Below, one piece after another: positions 24,910 through 34,262 of a stretch of DNA of 64,000 nucleotides (position 1 is the stretch's first letter; each line of letters opens with the position of its first letter). The notes under the pieces are model-generated. The model did no database searches and was not told the DNA's origin. It saw only the letters and a program-made list of their open reading frames with translations. The translations under genes were made by a program, and so were the position numbers. The stretch comes from Bradyrhizobium iriomotense (GTDB lineage Bacteria; Pseudomonadota; Alphaproteobacteria; Rhizobiales; Xanthobacteraceae): assembly GCF_018130765.1 (NCBI RefSeq), contig NZ_JAFCJZ010000007.1:1-64000 (forward strand). Reading direction: 5' to 3'.

Positions 24910-26607
24910 ATGCCATCCCTCTTCCCTCTCGGCACATCCGGAATGCTGCGCGCGACAGTCGTTCTGCTGGCACTGCTGCTGGTAGCGCATGCGCCGATGC
25001 TGCTGAACGACGGCCTCTTCATGGACGACTGGCTGGTGCTCAAGCCGCGTCCGGACTACATGATCGACATCGACTTCCTTCTGTCCGGTGCCGGCCACCC
25101 GGTTTTCTACAGCTACGATACCATCGCCAACTGGACCGGCGCGCCGGTCGTCGTGATGGTGGCGCTGGCCTTTGCCGGAATTCTCCTCGGCGCGACGTGT
25201 CTGATGCTGACCGCAACGCGGCTCGATCTGCTCGATCGCGCCGAGGCGGTCGGCTTCGCGCTGATCGTCTGGACCTATCCCGGCTATCAGCTCTGGGCGG
25301 GGAAGGCGAATGCGGTCTACGTGTTCAGCTTCGGGCTCGTGTTCGTCGGCGCGTGGCTCTTGACGCTCGCCTTCAGTGCTCGTGGCCTGCGACGCGTTCT
25401 TCTTCGCATCGCCGTCGCGCTGGTATTCCTTCTGAGCTTCGCGCTCAACTCGACGATCGTACTCTATACCTTCGTGGTGCTCGGTCTCTTCGTCGCGATA
25501 TGGCGGGGCGGGAACGCGGCACACGGCTTCGTTCTCCGCACATGGCTCGCAGCCTGGCGATGCGCCCTGGGCTATCCGGAACTGATAGTGCTTCCTCTGG
25601 TCTATTGGGGCACGCTCAATATCTGGTTCAAGCGGATCGGCGTGTACGCGCAGCACTATGGCGCCCATTTCCCGACGCTCGGCGAGTTGGCGGACGGCTG
25701 GAAGGCGTTTTTCATCACGAGCTATTGGGACGTCGTGGTCGGCGCGCTCAAGATGATGATCGAGGCACCGGTGCCGCTCGTCGTGGCCGCACTCCTCGTC
25801 GGCGCCGCCTTGTTGTTGTTGTTGCGGTCCGAGGCGAGACCGACCACCGCGAAATATGCGGTTGCCGCGCCGCTCTTGCTCGCCGTCGTGCTGTTTCTGG
25901 CCTTGTCGTTTCCCTACCTGGTCGCCGGCTTGCGGCCCTCCAGCATGCACTTCTATGAGAGCCGTCATCTGCTGATGTTCGGCCTGCCATCGGCGCTGAT
26001 CGTTCTCGGTCTCAAGCGGTGGGTCGAGCACGCGATCGGTCCGAAGGCAGCCTTCGCAGTCGTGCTCGGATTTGGATCGGTGCTATCGATCGGCCTGCTA
26101 TGGAACACATACATCTTCATGCAGGCGAGAACCCTCAGGCAGGAGGCCCTTGCGACTGATCTTGCGAACCGGGCACAGCCGGCAGCAACGGTCTTTGCGG
26201 TCGATGATGGCTTTGTCGACTACCCGTCCCAGCATGTGCCGTTCGGCTTGGCTGAGGTTACCGGCATGCTCCGCCTTGCCTGGGGCGATCAACCCTTCTT
26301 CGGATTTGCGTTGCGGGCAGAGCGTCCGACCATCCTTGAGGAAATGGAAATGGCGCGGACGGCGCCCGGAAGCGCGTTCCGTCATTTCGATCCGTCGGGG
26401 CCGCAGGCGACGATCTCGTTCCAGCCGGGTCCCGGCGCGGCGCCGAACCAGGCTCTGGTGCGCAAGTACTACGCATGCCGCCTGCTGTCGCGCTGCGACG
26501 TTTCACAGTTTCTGCGTCAACTGGCCGAGGTGACGATAAAGCTGGGTCCGATCGCGGGGATAGTGCCGCTCGATCGCCCGAAAGCGGATGCGATGCCTAG
26601 CCGCTGA
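24910..26607 (+). CDS. Large polytopic membrane protein, possibly GT-C-type transferase
   Basis: About 565 residues with roughly ten to eleven hydrophobic segments up to residue about 420, then a soluble domain of about 150 residues. Near the N-terminus the first extracytoplasmic loop reads LLNDGLFMDDWLVLKPR; an acidic D-D pair after the first helix is typical of GT-C glycosyltransferases, which use polyprenyl-linked sugars at the membrane. No specific family is recognised. It is the only rightward gene in this part of the locus and slightly overlaps the end of the convergent oxidoreductase gene. A TTG at 24901 and an ATG at 24943 are alternative starts. Confidence 0.65.
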   Translation: MPSLFPLGTSGMLRATVVLLALLLVAHAPMLLNDGLFMDDWLVLKPRPDYMIDIDFLLSGAGHPVFYSYDTIANWTGAPVVVMVALAFAGILLGATCLMLTATRLDLLDRAEAVGFALIVWTYPGYQLWAGKANAVYVFSFGLVFVGAWLLTLAFSARGLRRVLLRIAVALVFLLSFALNSTIVLYTFVVLGLFVAIWRGGNAAHGFVLRTWLAAWRCALGYPELIVLPLVYWGTLNIWFKRIGVYAQHYGAHFPTLGELADGWKAFFITSYWDVVVGALKMMIEAPVPLVVAALLVGAALLLLLRSEARPTTAKYAVAAPLLLAVVLFLALSFPYLVAGLRPSSMHFYESRHLLMFGLPSALIVLGLKRWVEHAIGPKAAFAVVLGFGSVLSIGLLWNTYIFMQARTLRQEALATDLANRAQPAATVFAVDDGFVDYPSQHVPFGLAEVTGMLRLAWGDQPFFGFALRAERPTILEEMEMARTAPGSAFRHFDPSGPQATISFQPGPGAAPNQALVRKYYACRLLSRCDVSQFLRQLAEVTIKLGPIAGIVPLDRPKADAMPSR

Positions 26608-27631
26608 GCTGCCGCTTCCAGATCGCCTCGGCAAGCGCAATGTCGGTCATCGAATCTGCGCCGGACGCAAGCGGCGTCCGGCGTTCGACGATGTCGGCGA
26701 CGAATGCATTGGCTTGACGCCGAAACGCCCAGCTGGGCTCGCCCGTCAAGCGCGTGATTTGTCCGTGCTGGTCGAGGATGACCTCCGCCTCCTGCTCGGC
26801 AAAAGGCGGGGGCAGTTCAATGGTCACCGCGCCCCGCTCGAAATCGATCGTCAGCCCCTCGCGCCAGGTACCTTCGGACCCGTTCGCAAGCTGCAGCGCG
26901 CAGGCAATACCTCCGAAGTCGAGCGTCACCGTTGCGGCGCCGGAGGTCTCGACGATGCTTTCGGCGACTGTCGGCGATGATCCGAGCAGGTAGCGCGCGA
27001 GGTTGATGATATGGCTGAACACGTTCAGAAAGTTGTCGTAACCGGGCCGGAACGCGCCCGGCATCCAGTCGGGACCATCCTGCCAGAGCTCGAGCCCGTC
27101 CGGCCGGGTTTCACCGGTCATGACGAAGTTGTCGTGCGATCGGCCGGTTTCGCCGCCGAAGCACCAGCCTCTTGCCCCGACGATGCGTCCGAGCGAGCCG
27201 TCTGCGCGCAAGCGCGCCAGGTCGGCCAGCGCGCGCGCTACGCCGGCGTCGTGCCGCTTCATGTAGCCGATGCTGTAGACGAGGTGTTGTCGCCGCGCAG
27301 CTTCGACTAGCGATGCGGCCTGAGCCGTCGTGTAGGCCATCGGCTTCTCCGACAGCACGTGCCGGCCACTGTTCAACGCGTCCAGCACGATCGGGCCGGT
27401 GGCGCGACGCTTCGTCACGACGACGACGGCGGACACCTCGCTATCCGCGAGCAGCTCGCGATGCGTGCCGTAGACCCGTGAGATGCCGAATTTCTGCGCG
27501 GCGGCGGCCGCCAGATCGGGCCGGAGATCGGCGATCGCGACGACGCGGCAGGCGGGATTGGCAACGAAATTGGCGAGGTGGCACATCTGGCCGACCATGC
27601 CTGTTCCAATGATGCCAATGCCTGGCCTCAC
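26597..27631 (-). CDS. Gfo/Idh/MocA family sugar oxidoreductase
   Basis: A 344-residue NAD(P)-dependent oxidoreductase. The N-terminal Rossmann motif (GIIGTGMVGQMCH) and the family-defining EKPMAYT (the Lys of the EKP motif) are present. The C-terminal alpha/beta domain carries GGETGRSHDNF and NFLNVFSHIINLARYLLG, the conserved His region. Members oxidise or reduce hydroxyls of free or NDP sugars. The GTG start lies three bases after the stop of the methyltransferase gene upstream, so it is the last gene of the long leftward operon. It probably makes a keto-sugar or reduces one. Confidence 0.88.
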   Translation of the reverse strand: MRPGIGIIGTGMVGQMCHLANFVANPACRVVAIADLRPDLAAAAAQKFGISRVYGTHRELLADSEVSAVVVVTKRRATGPIVLDALNSGRHVLSEKPMAYTTAQAASLVEAARRQHLVYSIGYMKRHDAGVARALADLARLRADGSLGRIVGARGWCFGGETGRSHDNFVMTGETRPDGLELWQDGPDWMPGAFRPGYDNFLNVFSHIINLARYLLGSSPTVAESIVETSGAATVTLDFGGIACALQLANGSEGTWREGLTIDFERGAVTIELPPPFAEQEAEVILDQHGQITRLTGEPSWAFRRQANAFVADIVERRTPLASGADSMTDIALAEAIWKRQLSG

Positions 27632-27634
27632 GGG

Positions 27635-28840
27635 TTACGATCCCTCGAGGCGCTTCCGGACGACGAGGAAATGCGCCGGCTGACCCCATGTGTTGATGAA
27701 CGCTGGGTCTGATTGGGTGAGGGAGGTGATCGCGGACGCATCGCGCCGCCCGATCGCGCTGAAGATGCGATGGAAGCTGTCGAGCGTTGCCGTGATGGCT
27801 TCGATGTCGGAAGCATCGTCGGCGAGAATGTCCGTCGCCAGGATCGTCTCGCGCAGCGAAGCGAGGCTCGCGATCACGCGCGGCAGGCTGTCGCCGAAGG
27901 GCTCGTCGATCATTCTGTCGACATCGAGCACCAGCGCTTCAATTGAAGCCGAGATCGCGCTCACCGCGTCGGCCTGGCCGACCAGATAAAGCTTTCGTCC
28001 GCCGAGGAAGCTGAGGCGGCTGCGGTCGAGATGGCGCGTCGCGCGACGCAGCTTCTCGTCCCCCGACAGGACCTTCTTGTGCCAGTAGACGTCCAGGCTG
28101 TCCCGATAAGCGGGCCATGCCGAATGGATGTCGAATCCCTGCTCATGCGCCGCCGTACAAAGGGCGGCCGAATCGAGGAAGTACCGGTGTCGGACGAACG
28201 GATTTTCGAGCACGTCCATCAGCCAGGATTCGAAGCTGCGGGTGTGCCGAATGCTGTTCCACTTCGCCTCGAACAGCGACTTCGCCGTCTCCAGCGCCGG
28301 GCGGCCCGTCAGAGCCTTGCCAGCGGCATGGATCGCCTTGAGCGCGAGCTCGAAGAAGCCGCCATAGCGTTCGTAGTAGGAAACGACGGCGTAACCGTCC
28401 GGATTGAGCAGCCGGTGGAAAATGCCGAGCCATTTTTCGCTCGGCTGCACCGTGTAAATGAAACCCTCGGCGTCGATGATGTCGTAGCGGCGCTCGCTGC
28501 GAAATCCTTCGACATCGGCCAATGCGAGTTCGCGCAGACGATCGGTCAGGCCGAAATGCGCGAAATAGGCCTCGATTTTCGGATGCGCATGCCGGTTCGG
28601 TTCGGCGAGCGTCATGTTCGCGCCCCAGCCGGCAAACACGAGGGCGTTCTCACCGGAATCAGGACCGAACTCGAGCACCTCGGCATCGCGGAACAGCCGC
28701 GGAGGCAGCACCAGCTTGTCTGAAAACAGTTCGCGCCGCTGGCCGGCATAGGCGGCGAGTTCGGTCGAGGATTTGAAATTGCCGAACGTCGGCAGGATGT
28801 CCTGACGTTCGTAGTAGTTGAAGAGCTTGTCGTCAGCCAT
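27635..28840 (-). CDS. SAM-dependent methyltransferase domain protein
   Basis: A 401-residue protein. Residues about 45-170 form a class I methyltransferase: VLEFGPDSGENALVFAGWG for the SAM loop, AEPNRHAHPKI with the acidic residue after strand 2, and IIDAEGFIYTVQPSEKWL. The glycine-rich loop is altered (EFGPDSGEN for ExGxGxG), as in a group of glycan-cluster methyltransferases. Residues 200-401 are a mostly helical extension with no family I know. It overlaps the preceding methyltransferase gene by eight bases. The acceptor is unknown. Confidence 0.75.
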   Translation of the reverse strand: MADDKLFNYYERQDILPTFGNFKSSTELAAYAGQRRELFSDKLVLPPRLFRDAEVLEFGPDSGENALVFAGWGANMTLAEPNRHAHPKIEAYFAHFGLTDRLRELALADVEGFRSERRYDIIDAEGFIYTVQPSEKWLGIFHRLLNPDGYAVVSYYERYGGFFELALKAIHAAGKALTGRPALETAKSLFEAKWNSIRHTRSFESWLMDVLENPFVRHRYFLDSAALCTAAHEQGFDIHSAWPAYRDSLDVYWHKKVLSGDEKLRRATRHLDRSRLSFLGGRKLYLVGQADAVSAISASIEALVLDVDRMIDEPFGDSLPRVIASLASLRETILATDILADDASDIEAITATLDSFHRIFSAIGRRDASAITSLTQSDPAFINTWGQPAHFLVVRKRLEGS

Positions 28841-30050
28841 GCCGCGACCCTGCGGCCGCTTCGAGGCGATCGAGCTCGCTCCAGATATCGGAGGGCGCGA
28901 AGATAGAGACGATGTGTAGCGGGCGCTTCACGTTCTCGCGCAGCCGGCTGCTGACCTTGGCCTCGTTCTCCTCGTTCACGGCAAGAAGACAGACGAGCGC
29001 GTTCGACTTGCCGGCAAGGTCCTCCGGCGAGCGGATCGGGATCCCGGTACCCGGCAGGAACAGCCCCTGGCGCTCCTTCTGGTCGTCGACCGAGAGGTCG
29101 ATGAGATCCGCGAGTTCGTGCGCATTGGTAAAGGTGCAGGCGCGGCAGCCGGCGCCGTAGATGGCGATCTCGGCGCCACTGGCGCGGGCCTTGGCGAGAA
29201 TCGGTCGCAGGCGGGCGCCATACTCCCGCGCGCGCTGGCCGAATTTCTCGCCGACGCCGGCCGGCGCGGGCGGCACCGTCACTGGGCCTGCGGCACGGCG
29301 GGCGGCAATCGCGAGACTGCCGCCGCTGAAATTGTACTTCTTCACGGACACCGCCTCGAAGCCGTGGCGCGCGAGCAGTGCGACCAGCGTCGGCTCGGTG
29401 AAGTAGCTGACGTGCTCCTCCCAGAGCACCGAGAGATCGCCTGCCGTCGAGCCGGGCGCGAAATCAGGCACGTCGATGAAGAGCAGCCCGTCCTCCTTCA
29501 GCGCGATCTTCACGCAGGCGAAGAAGTTCTCGAAATCGACGATGTGTTCGAGCACTTGGCGCGATATCACGAGGTCGAACTTGCCGGACTGAGCGACTGC
29601 GTCGTGGGCCATCTCCGGGCTCAGCATGTCGGCATAGACCTTGATGCCGCGCTCGCGGGCGATCTTGCCCGACACCGGATTGGGCTCGACGCCGACCATG
29701 ACCTTGGTGCCGCGCTCGCGGAGCTTGTCCATGAACAGGCCATCGTTGCAGCCGATCTCGAACACGGATTGATGCTTCGAGAATTTCGCGATGGTGTCGA
29801 GCTCGTCGACCTGGTGCGGTTCAGGCTTCCAGCTGCTGAAATTGTAGTTGAACTGCCGATACAGGATGTCGGGATCGATCGGCTTGACGATCTGGGGCAG
29901 GCCGCACTCGCCGCAGGCGAACACCTCGAACGGGTACCGTTCGTCCTGCTCGTTCCGGCTGTGTCGAAGCCGATGCGCAATCGGCATCAATCCAAGGTCG
30001 ATGACCGGTCGCAGGTCGGTCGAATGGCAGAGGCGGCAATGGTCGGTCAC
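28833..30050 (-). CDS. C-methyltransferase of NDP-sugar type (TylCIII/NovU-like)
   Basis: About 405 residues, the normal size of this family. An N-terminal zinc-binding domain (CRLCHS and CGECG, four cysteines) is followed by the SAM domain (FEIGCNDGLFMDKL, GVEPNP) and a C-terminal Rossmann-like domain (IAIYGAGCRACTF). HVSYFTEPTL matches the EHVSYF catalytic signature. These enzymes add a C-methyl branch to a keto-sugar, so the product glycan probably carries a branched sugar. The GTG at 30050 is chosen because family members begin just before the first Cys pair; a TTG nine codons upstream is the alternative. Confidence 0.87.
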   Translation of the reverse strand: MTDHCRLCHSTDLRPVIDLGLMPIAHRLRHSRNEQDERYPFEVFACGECGLPQIVKPIDPDILYRQFNYNFSSWKPEPHQVDELDTIAKFSKHQSVFEIGCNDGLFMDKLRERGTKVMVGVEPNPVSGKIARERGIKVYADMLSPEMAHDAVAQSGKFDLVISRQVLEHIVDFENFFACVKIALKEDGLLFIDVPDFAPGSTAGDLSVLWEEHVSYFTEPTLVALLARHGFEAVSVKKYNFSGGSLAIAARRAAGPVTVPPAPAGVGEKFGQRAREYGARLRPILAKARASGAEIAIYGAGCRACTFTNAHELADLIDLSVDDQKERQGLFLPGTGIPIRSPEDLAGKSNALVCLLAVNEENEAKVSSRLRENVKRPLHIVSIFAPSDIWSELDRLEAAAGSRHG

Positions 30051-30240
30051 GGGTCTAGCTCTTTGCAGGAAAAGCAAGGGAACATCGGTGTCCCCGGGGC
30101 GGCGCCCGGAGCTGCTAAAAGCCTATATAGCGCGACAGGCCATGCTACAATTCCTAAGTTGCCCTGACTGAGCTTTTCACAGGCGGAAGCTTTTCTGAAG
30201 CTTGTACTTGCGGCCTTCCGAGCCGGCACCGCATCTTTGA

Positions 30241-32529
30241 TCATTCGCATGTGAAGAGCTTATCGAGGGCGTTGACGTCCGCGCGCTTGCCGCTAGGAGG
30301 CGAGCGGTGCTTCACCACCTCAAACGGCTCGACACCGTACGCCTCCCGGTAGATATCCTTTGATCGGGTCCGCAACGCGGAAATGCCGGTCTCGGCCTCT
30401 GGGTCCAATGCTTGACTGCCGTTCTTCCAGGTCAGCATCCAATAATTCGGTGTCTCGCTACGGACGGTAAACCGCCTCCCCAGTTCGGCGGGTTGGAACA
30501 GATCGGAAAACCCGTTGAGCCAGAAATCGCAATTCTGCTTCTGGACATAGAACAGATTTACGCCGAGTGACCGGAGCGTCGCTTCCGCGGTATCGGCAGT
30601 TCCCAATGCGATTTTCGCGAAGTCGCGCGCAACGTCGCTCTGATAGGTGTGTACGATCTTGCCTCGTGTGAGCAGGAGCGAAAAATAGCATGGCACCATC
30701 GCGCGATAGCCGTTGAGGGCGAGGACGCGATCGGAGCCCGTCGCTTGCTGCAATTCATCGCAGCGTTGCCAGTTCAGGCTGACGCGGGGCATCCGATCAA
30801 GCGGACGCCCCTGTACAAAGGCCATGGCCTTGTCGTTCCTGAAGCTCTGCCACGGATACGAAACGGTCATCCAGGCGCAGGCGGTCAGGAGTGCAAGGAG
30901 TGCTACATCGGGAGCGTAGCGTCCGGCGAACCAGCTAGGTCTGAATTGCCGGACGAGAACCAGTCCCCAGCAGCCGATTCCGGCAGCCGCAAGCGGAAAT
31001 AGCGCGTTCACATGAATGGATAATCTGATCAGGCTCGGGATATTCAAAGTCATGTCCAAAAGCCGGACGCTGGCAACGTAGGCGATAACGACGAAAAGCG
31101 CCGCAATATTGGGCCATGCCCGCGACTTTGAGACGTCGGAGCGATCGGGAAACAGCTTCGAGTCCGCGAAAGCGACAACACAAATCGCCGCCGTGACAAG
31201 GATTGTGACCAGGAGTACAGACTTGGCCTGATTGAGGAAGGCGAGTACCCCCGCCTTGCTGAGGAAATCGCTGACCTCCAGCGACTGCGCCAGTACGAAA
31301 TAATCAAGAATATCTAGGCTGCCGAATTGCGAAAAACGTTCTACCGATGCGACTCTCCGGAAGAGCGAGTACGGATTTGTCGCCGGGATTCCGAGATAGA
31401 AATAATTAACAGAGAAGGCCAGGATGCATCCCGCGATCGCGCCCAGCCCGAGGAGCAAACTCGTGATGAGGCCGGGCCGATCCCGTTGAAGTGCCTTGGT
31501 GAGCACTCCCAATCCTGAGATCAGGAAGACGAACGCGGCGTATAGCGGATAGGAAGAGGCAGCGGCAAAGGCGCAAATGCCGGCGGCAAGCCTGTCCCGG
31601 CTACGGGAGGACCGAATGACGACCAGCAGAAAATAGACAAAAAAGGCCGCTGTTTGAAGATGGTACTTGCCAAATTCCATGATGTAGAGGCCGGGCTTGA
31701 CGCTCGGCATCGTTCGCGGCCACGCAAGTCCGAGGATCGCCAAGCCGAGTGCAATCGGTATCGCCGCGTCTTCCCACCGGCGACCGAGCGCTTGCAATGG
31801 CAGAACGATGCGGGCGAGCTCAAAAATGACTGCGCCGATTCCAACGAAATAAAGAAATGAAATGATCTGCGCGACGTGAGGAGGTAGGAACGTCGCAAGC
31901 ATCAAATGCAGGCCGTTTCCGTGGCCGATTTCGAAGTCGGAGAAGATGGGATTGTCAGCCGCGAGCCAGATGCTGTGATTTCTCGCAACCTCCGCAAGAT
32001 AGGGCGTATAGAGCTGCTGAACGTCGGTCGAAATGACGTCGGGTATGACGGCGCGATCGACGAACACCGTTGCGAGCAGCCAAAGACCTAGCAGCGATGT
32101 TGCTACCAGCGGCAACGTCACCGCGAATTTTTGCGGCTTCCTGAAGCTGTGGCTATCCCACAGGAGGACTGCGATCGCAGACCCGAGAACGATTTGCGGG
32201 TACAGGATGGAAAGGGCGCCGAGCCCGAAGCCGACCAATATGAGTGTAGCCGCGCCGACGAAGAATTCATCGACCCGCTGGGTAGGCTCGTGCTTGATCA
32301 GGGAGAATGTCAGGCGCCCAGTCGCCATCACAAACCAGCCGAGATATGGCGTCAGGATGACCCAGGCGACGACGTAAAATCGCGTTGTCCAGCCGCCGTC
32401 GAATAGCAAGGTGCGGTATGTGCCGGGGCGGTTCAGAAGCCAGATGGAAAGAGCGGCCGGCGTACAAATGACGATACGCCACGACAACGCCTGAATGAGG
32501 GCGCGCAAATTCGCTTGGGCTACTACCAT
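30241..32529 (-). CDS. Large polytopic membrane protein of unknown family
   Basis: A 762-residue protein with about 13 to 15 hydrophobic segments through residue about 565, then a soluble C-terminal domain of about 200 residues with several Cys and aromatic residues (PCYFSLLL, YVQKQNCDFWLNGF). An extracytoplasmic loop after the fifth segment (VISTDVQQLYTPYLAEVARN, then IFSDFEIGHGNGLHL) is rich in Asp, His and Tyr, as in GT-C transferases or O-antigen ligase/polymerase-type proteins. I cannot assign a family. Base composition looks AT-richer than the flanks, hinting at separate acquisition. Confidence 0.6.
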   Translation of the reverse strand: MVVAQANLRALIQALSWRIVICTPAALSIWLLNRPGTYRTLLFDGGWTTRFYVVAWVILTPYLGWFVMATGRLTFSLIKHEPTQRVDEFFVGAATLILVGFGLGALSILYPQIVLGSAIAVLLWDSHSFRKPQKFAVTLPLVATSLLGLWLLATVFVDRAVIPDVISTDVQQLYTPYLAEVARNHSIWLAADNPIFSDFEIGHGNGLHLMLATFLPPHVAQIISFLYFVGIGAVIFELARIVLPLQALGRRWEDAAIPIALGLAILGLAWPRTMPSVKPGLYIMEFGKYHLQTAAFFVYFLLVVIRSSRSRDRLAAGICAFAAASSYPLYAAFVFLISGLGVLTKALQRDRPGLITSLLLGLGAIAGCILAFSVNYFYLGIPATNPYSLFRRVASVERFSQFGSLDILDYFVLAQSLEVSDFLSKAGVLAFLNQAKSVLLVTILVTAAICVVAFADSKLFPDRSDVSKSRAWPNIAALFVVIAYVASVRLLDMTLNIPSLIRLSIHVNALFPLAAAGIGCWGLVLVRQFRPSWFAGRYAPDVALLALLTACAWMTVSYPWQSFRNDKAMAFVQGRPLDRMPRVSLNWQRCDELQQATGSDRVLALNGYRAMVPCYFSLLLTRGKIVHTYQSDVARDFAKIALGTADTAEATLRSLGVNLFYVQKQNCDFWLNGFSDLFQPAELGRRFTVRSETPNYWMLTWKNGSQALDPEAETGISALRTRSKDIYREAYGVEPFEVVKHRSPPSGKRADVNALDKLFTCE

Positions 32530-32640
32530 TGCTTGACTTGTCCGTTGTCATATAGCCGAAAAGAACGTCGATCGACCGGGCGGTCCAGCGTCGATCGATT
32601 GTCAAATAAGGTATGGGCAGGATGTTCATTCGCGCCATTG

Positions 32641-33624
32641 CTAGATCGGTGCGGCGTCGGGCCGTTCGGCAGTGGCCCGCAGCTTGTCGGTGCTGAAATT
32701 GGCGCGCTCCGGTGCGAGGAGCCATACCAGGCCGCCCAGTAGCCCAACGATCAGGCCGCCAAGTCCGAGCAATACCGATATCGCAAGGGCCTTGTCGGGC
32801 GCGATTCCCGCGAGGCTGAGCGCGGCGACCATCGCGCCCTCACGCACGCCCCATCCTCCAATCGAGATCGGGACTGCTGACGAGAGAATCACGAGAGGGA
32901 CAAGAACGAATGCGTCGAGTGCAGAGAGAGGCGCCTCCAGTCCGATCGCAAGGACATAACAGGCTGCGACCGTCATCAGATGGATGACGATGGCGGACGC
33001 GATCAGCATTCCGCGCACTTCGCTAGCCAGCAACGGCGCCCTGATCAAGGTCACGAACTGTATGATCCTGGCCGGCAGGACTGCGATCAGACGGGGCGGC
33101 CACCAGTTCAACGTAACCAGGGTGATCACACCGGAACATGCAAACGCGAGCACGGTCATGATGGCAAAAAGCAGCGAGCTGTCGCTGATGCGCGGCAGAA
33201 GGAACGGCATTCCTGCCAGGATGACGACGACGAGAGCCAGCAACGCGAGGAAGCGATCGGCGACGATGCTACTGATCGTCTGCGACCACTGCTTCCCATG
33301 CCGCCGCAGCATCCAGATGCGGACGGCGTCACCGCCTGCGGGCAGCACCTGGTTGAAAAATGTACTAATGATGAGGATGCGCCAGCCTGCGAACCAACCC
33401 AGGGAAACGTCCATGGCGCGGAGAATTAGAATCCAGCGGTGACAGAGAACGAAGGTCTGCGCGAACAGCAGCGACACCGCAAGCGCCAGCATGTCGAGTT
33501 TGGCGGCGAGAAGATCCACTTTCAACGACCCCAGATCCTGGCCGCGCATGATCAGCACGAGTATCCCGATCGAGACAACGAACTTGACTAGGGTCACCAC
33601 CGCTTTCGTACCGGGCAGCTTCAT
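32641..33624 (-). CDS. Flippase-like membrane protein, LPG-synthase TM (UPF0104/AglD-type) family
   Basis: A 327-residue protein with about eight hydrophobic segments. Family signatures are WRILIISTFFNQVLPAGGDAVRIW and PISIGGWGVREGAMVAAL, both conserved in the membrane domain of lysylphosphatidylglycerol synthase and in glycan-locus homologues. It lacks the C-terminal synthase domain, so it is not MprF. A paralogue at 46253-47275 has LPSSVGGDAVR where this one reads LPAGGDAVR, a two-residue shortening at the most conserved loop. Likely role: moving or anchoring a lipid-linked sugar; this is inference. Confidence 0.82.
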   Translation of the reverse strand: MKLPGTKAVVTLVKFVVSIGILVLIMRGQDLGSLKVDLLAAKLDMLALAVSLLFAQTFVLCHRWILILRAMDVSLGWFAGWRILIISTFFNQVLPAGGDAVRIWMLRRHGKQWSQTISSIVADRFLALLALVVVILAGMPFLLPRISDSSLLFAIMTVLAFACSGVITLVTLNWWPPRLIAVLPARIIQFVTLIRAPLLASEVRGMLIASAIVIHLMTVAACYVLAIGLEAPLSALDAFVLVPLVILSSAVPISIGGWGVREGAMVAALSLAGIAPDKALAISVLLGLGGLIVGLLGGLVWLLAPERANFSTDKLRATAERPDAAPI

Positions 33625-33683
33625 CGGCTAGTTTGTCCTCGAAGATTCAAGGCGGGGCGTGGAACAGCGATGGCAGTCGAAGT

Positions 33684-34262
33684 CTATTTGCTCGCCAGAT
33701 GCTCCGCGGCGAGCGTACCAGTCCTCGTCACGTAGTCCTGCACCTCGGCAGCATCGCTGCCGTCAGGCGCCCAGTCGGGAAATGCCGTGCGAGCCGGATC
33801 GAACGGGCCGGCGGTGGTTTCGTGAAACACCAGCCATTCCGAGGTGATCAGGATCGAGTGGAAGACCTTTTCCGGCATGCGGTAATAGCAGCGCTTGCCC
33901 TGGCCGTAGGGCGCCATCTCGAGCACCTCGCGAATGCGGCCGTCATCCTCGAAGATCACGACCTGCGCGGTGCCCTCGATCACGTGGAACGATTCCGGCT
34001 TGCCAAGATGCTTGTGCGGTCGCACATAGGCCTCGCGGTGATGCACGATGAGCATTTCGTGCAGGCCGGATGAGGGATCCGGATGCGTGCACAGGCGGCT
34101 GCGCAGGCGCGGGTTGCCGGCCGCGATGCGCTTCAGCTCCGCGATCGTGGCATCGTCCGCGGTGACGATGGCGTCGTCGGAATAATAGACTTCCGGATTT
34201 TGTGCACGCAGCGAGGTCGGCGGGCGCGAACGCGCCGTCTCATTCGAAGAAGATGAAGCCAT
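33684..34262 (-). CDS. WbuC-like cupin metalloprotein
   Basis: About 192 residues with a single cupin domain. It shows the WbuC pattern: RSRLCTHPDPSSGLHEMLI, then VRPHKHLGKPESFHVIEGTA with the metal ligands H-x-H...E, a strand VVIFEDDGR, and a later His in KVFHSILI. WbuC-type proteins occur in O-antigen loci, and their function is unknown. The start is uncertain: the ATG at 34262 overlaps the methyltransferase gene by 23 bases, and another ATG at 34289 overlaps further. It sits within the long overlapping run. Confidence 0.78.
   Translation of the reverse strand: MASSSSNETARSRPPTSLRAQNPEVYYSDDAIVTADDATIAELKRIAAGNPRLRSRLCTHPDPSSGLHEMLIVHHREAYVRPHKHLGKPESFHVIEGTAQVVIFEDDGRIREVLEMAPYGQGKRCYYRMPEKVFHSILITSEWLVFHETTAGPFDPARTAFPDWAPDGSDAAEVQDYVTRTGTLAAEHLASK

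Noticed and set aside
24157..26031. Long minus-strand frame across the GT-C-like gene
   Set aside because: Composition is Gln/Arg/His-rich and domain-free; the plus-strand frame has a sensible membrane-protein pattern.
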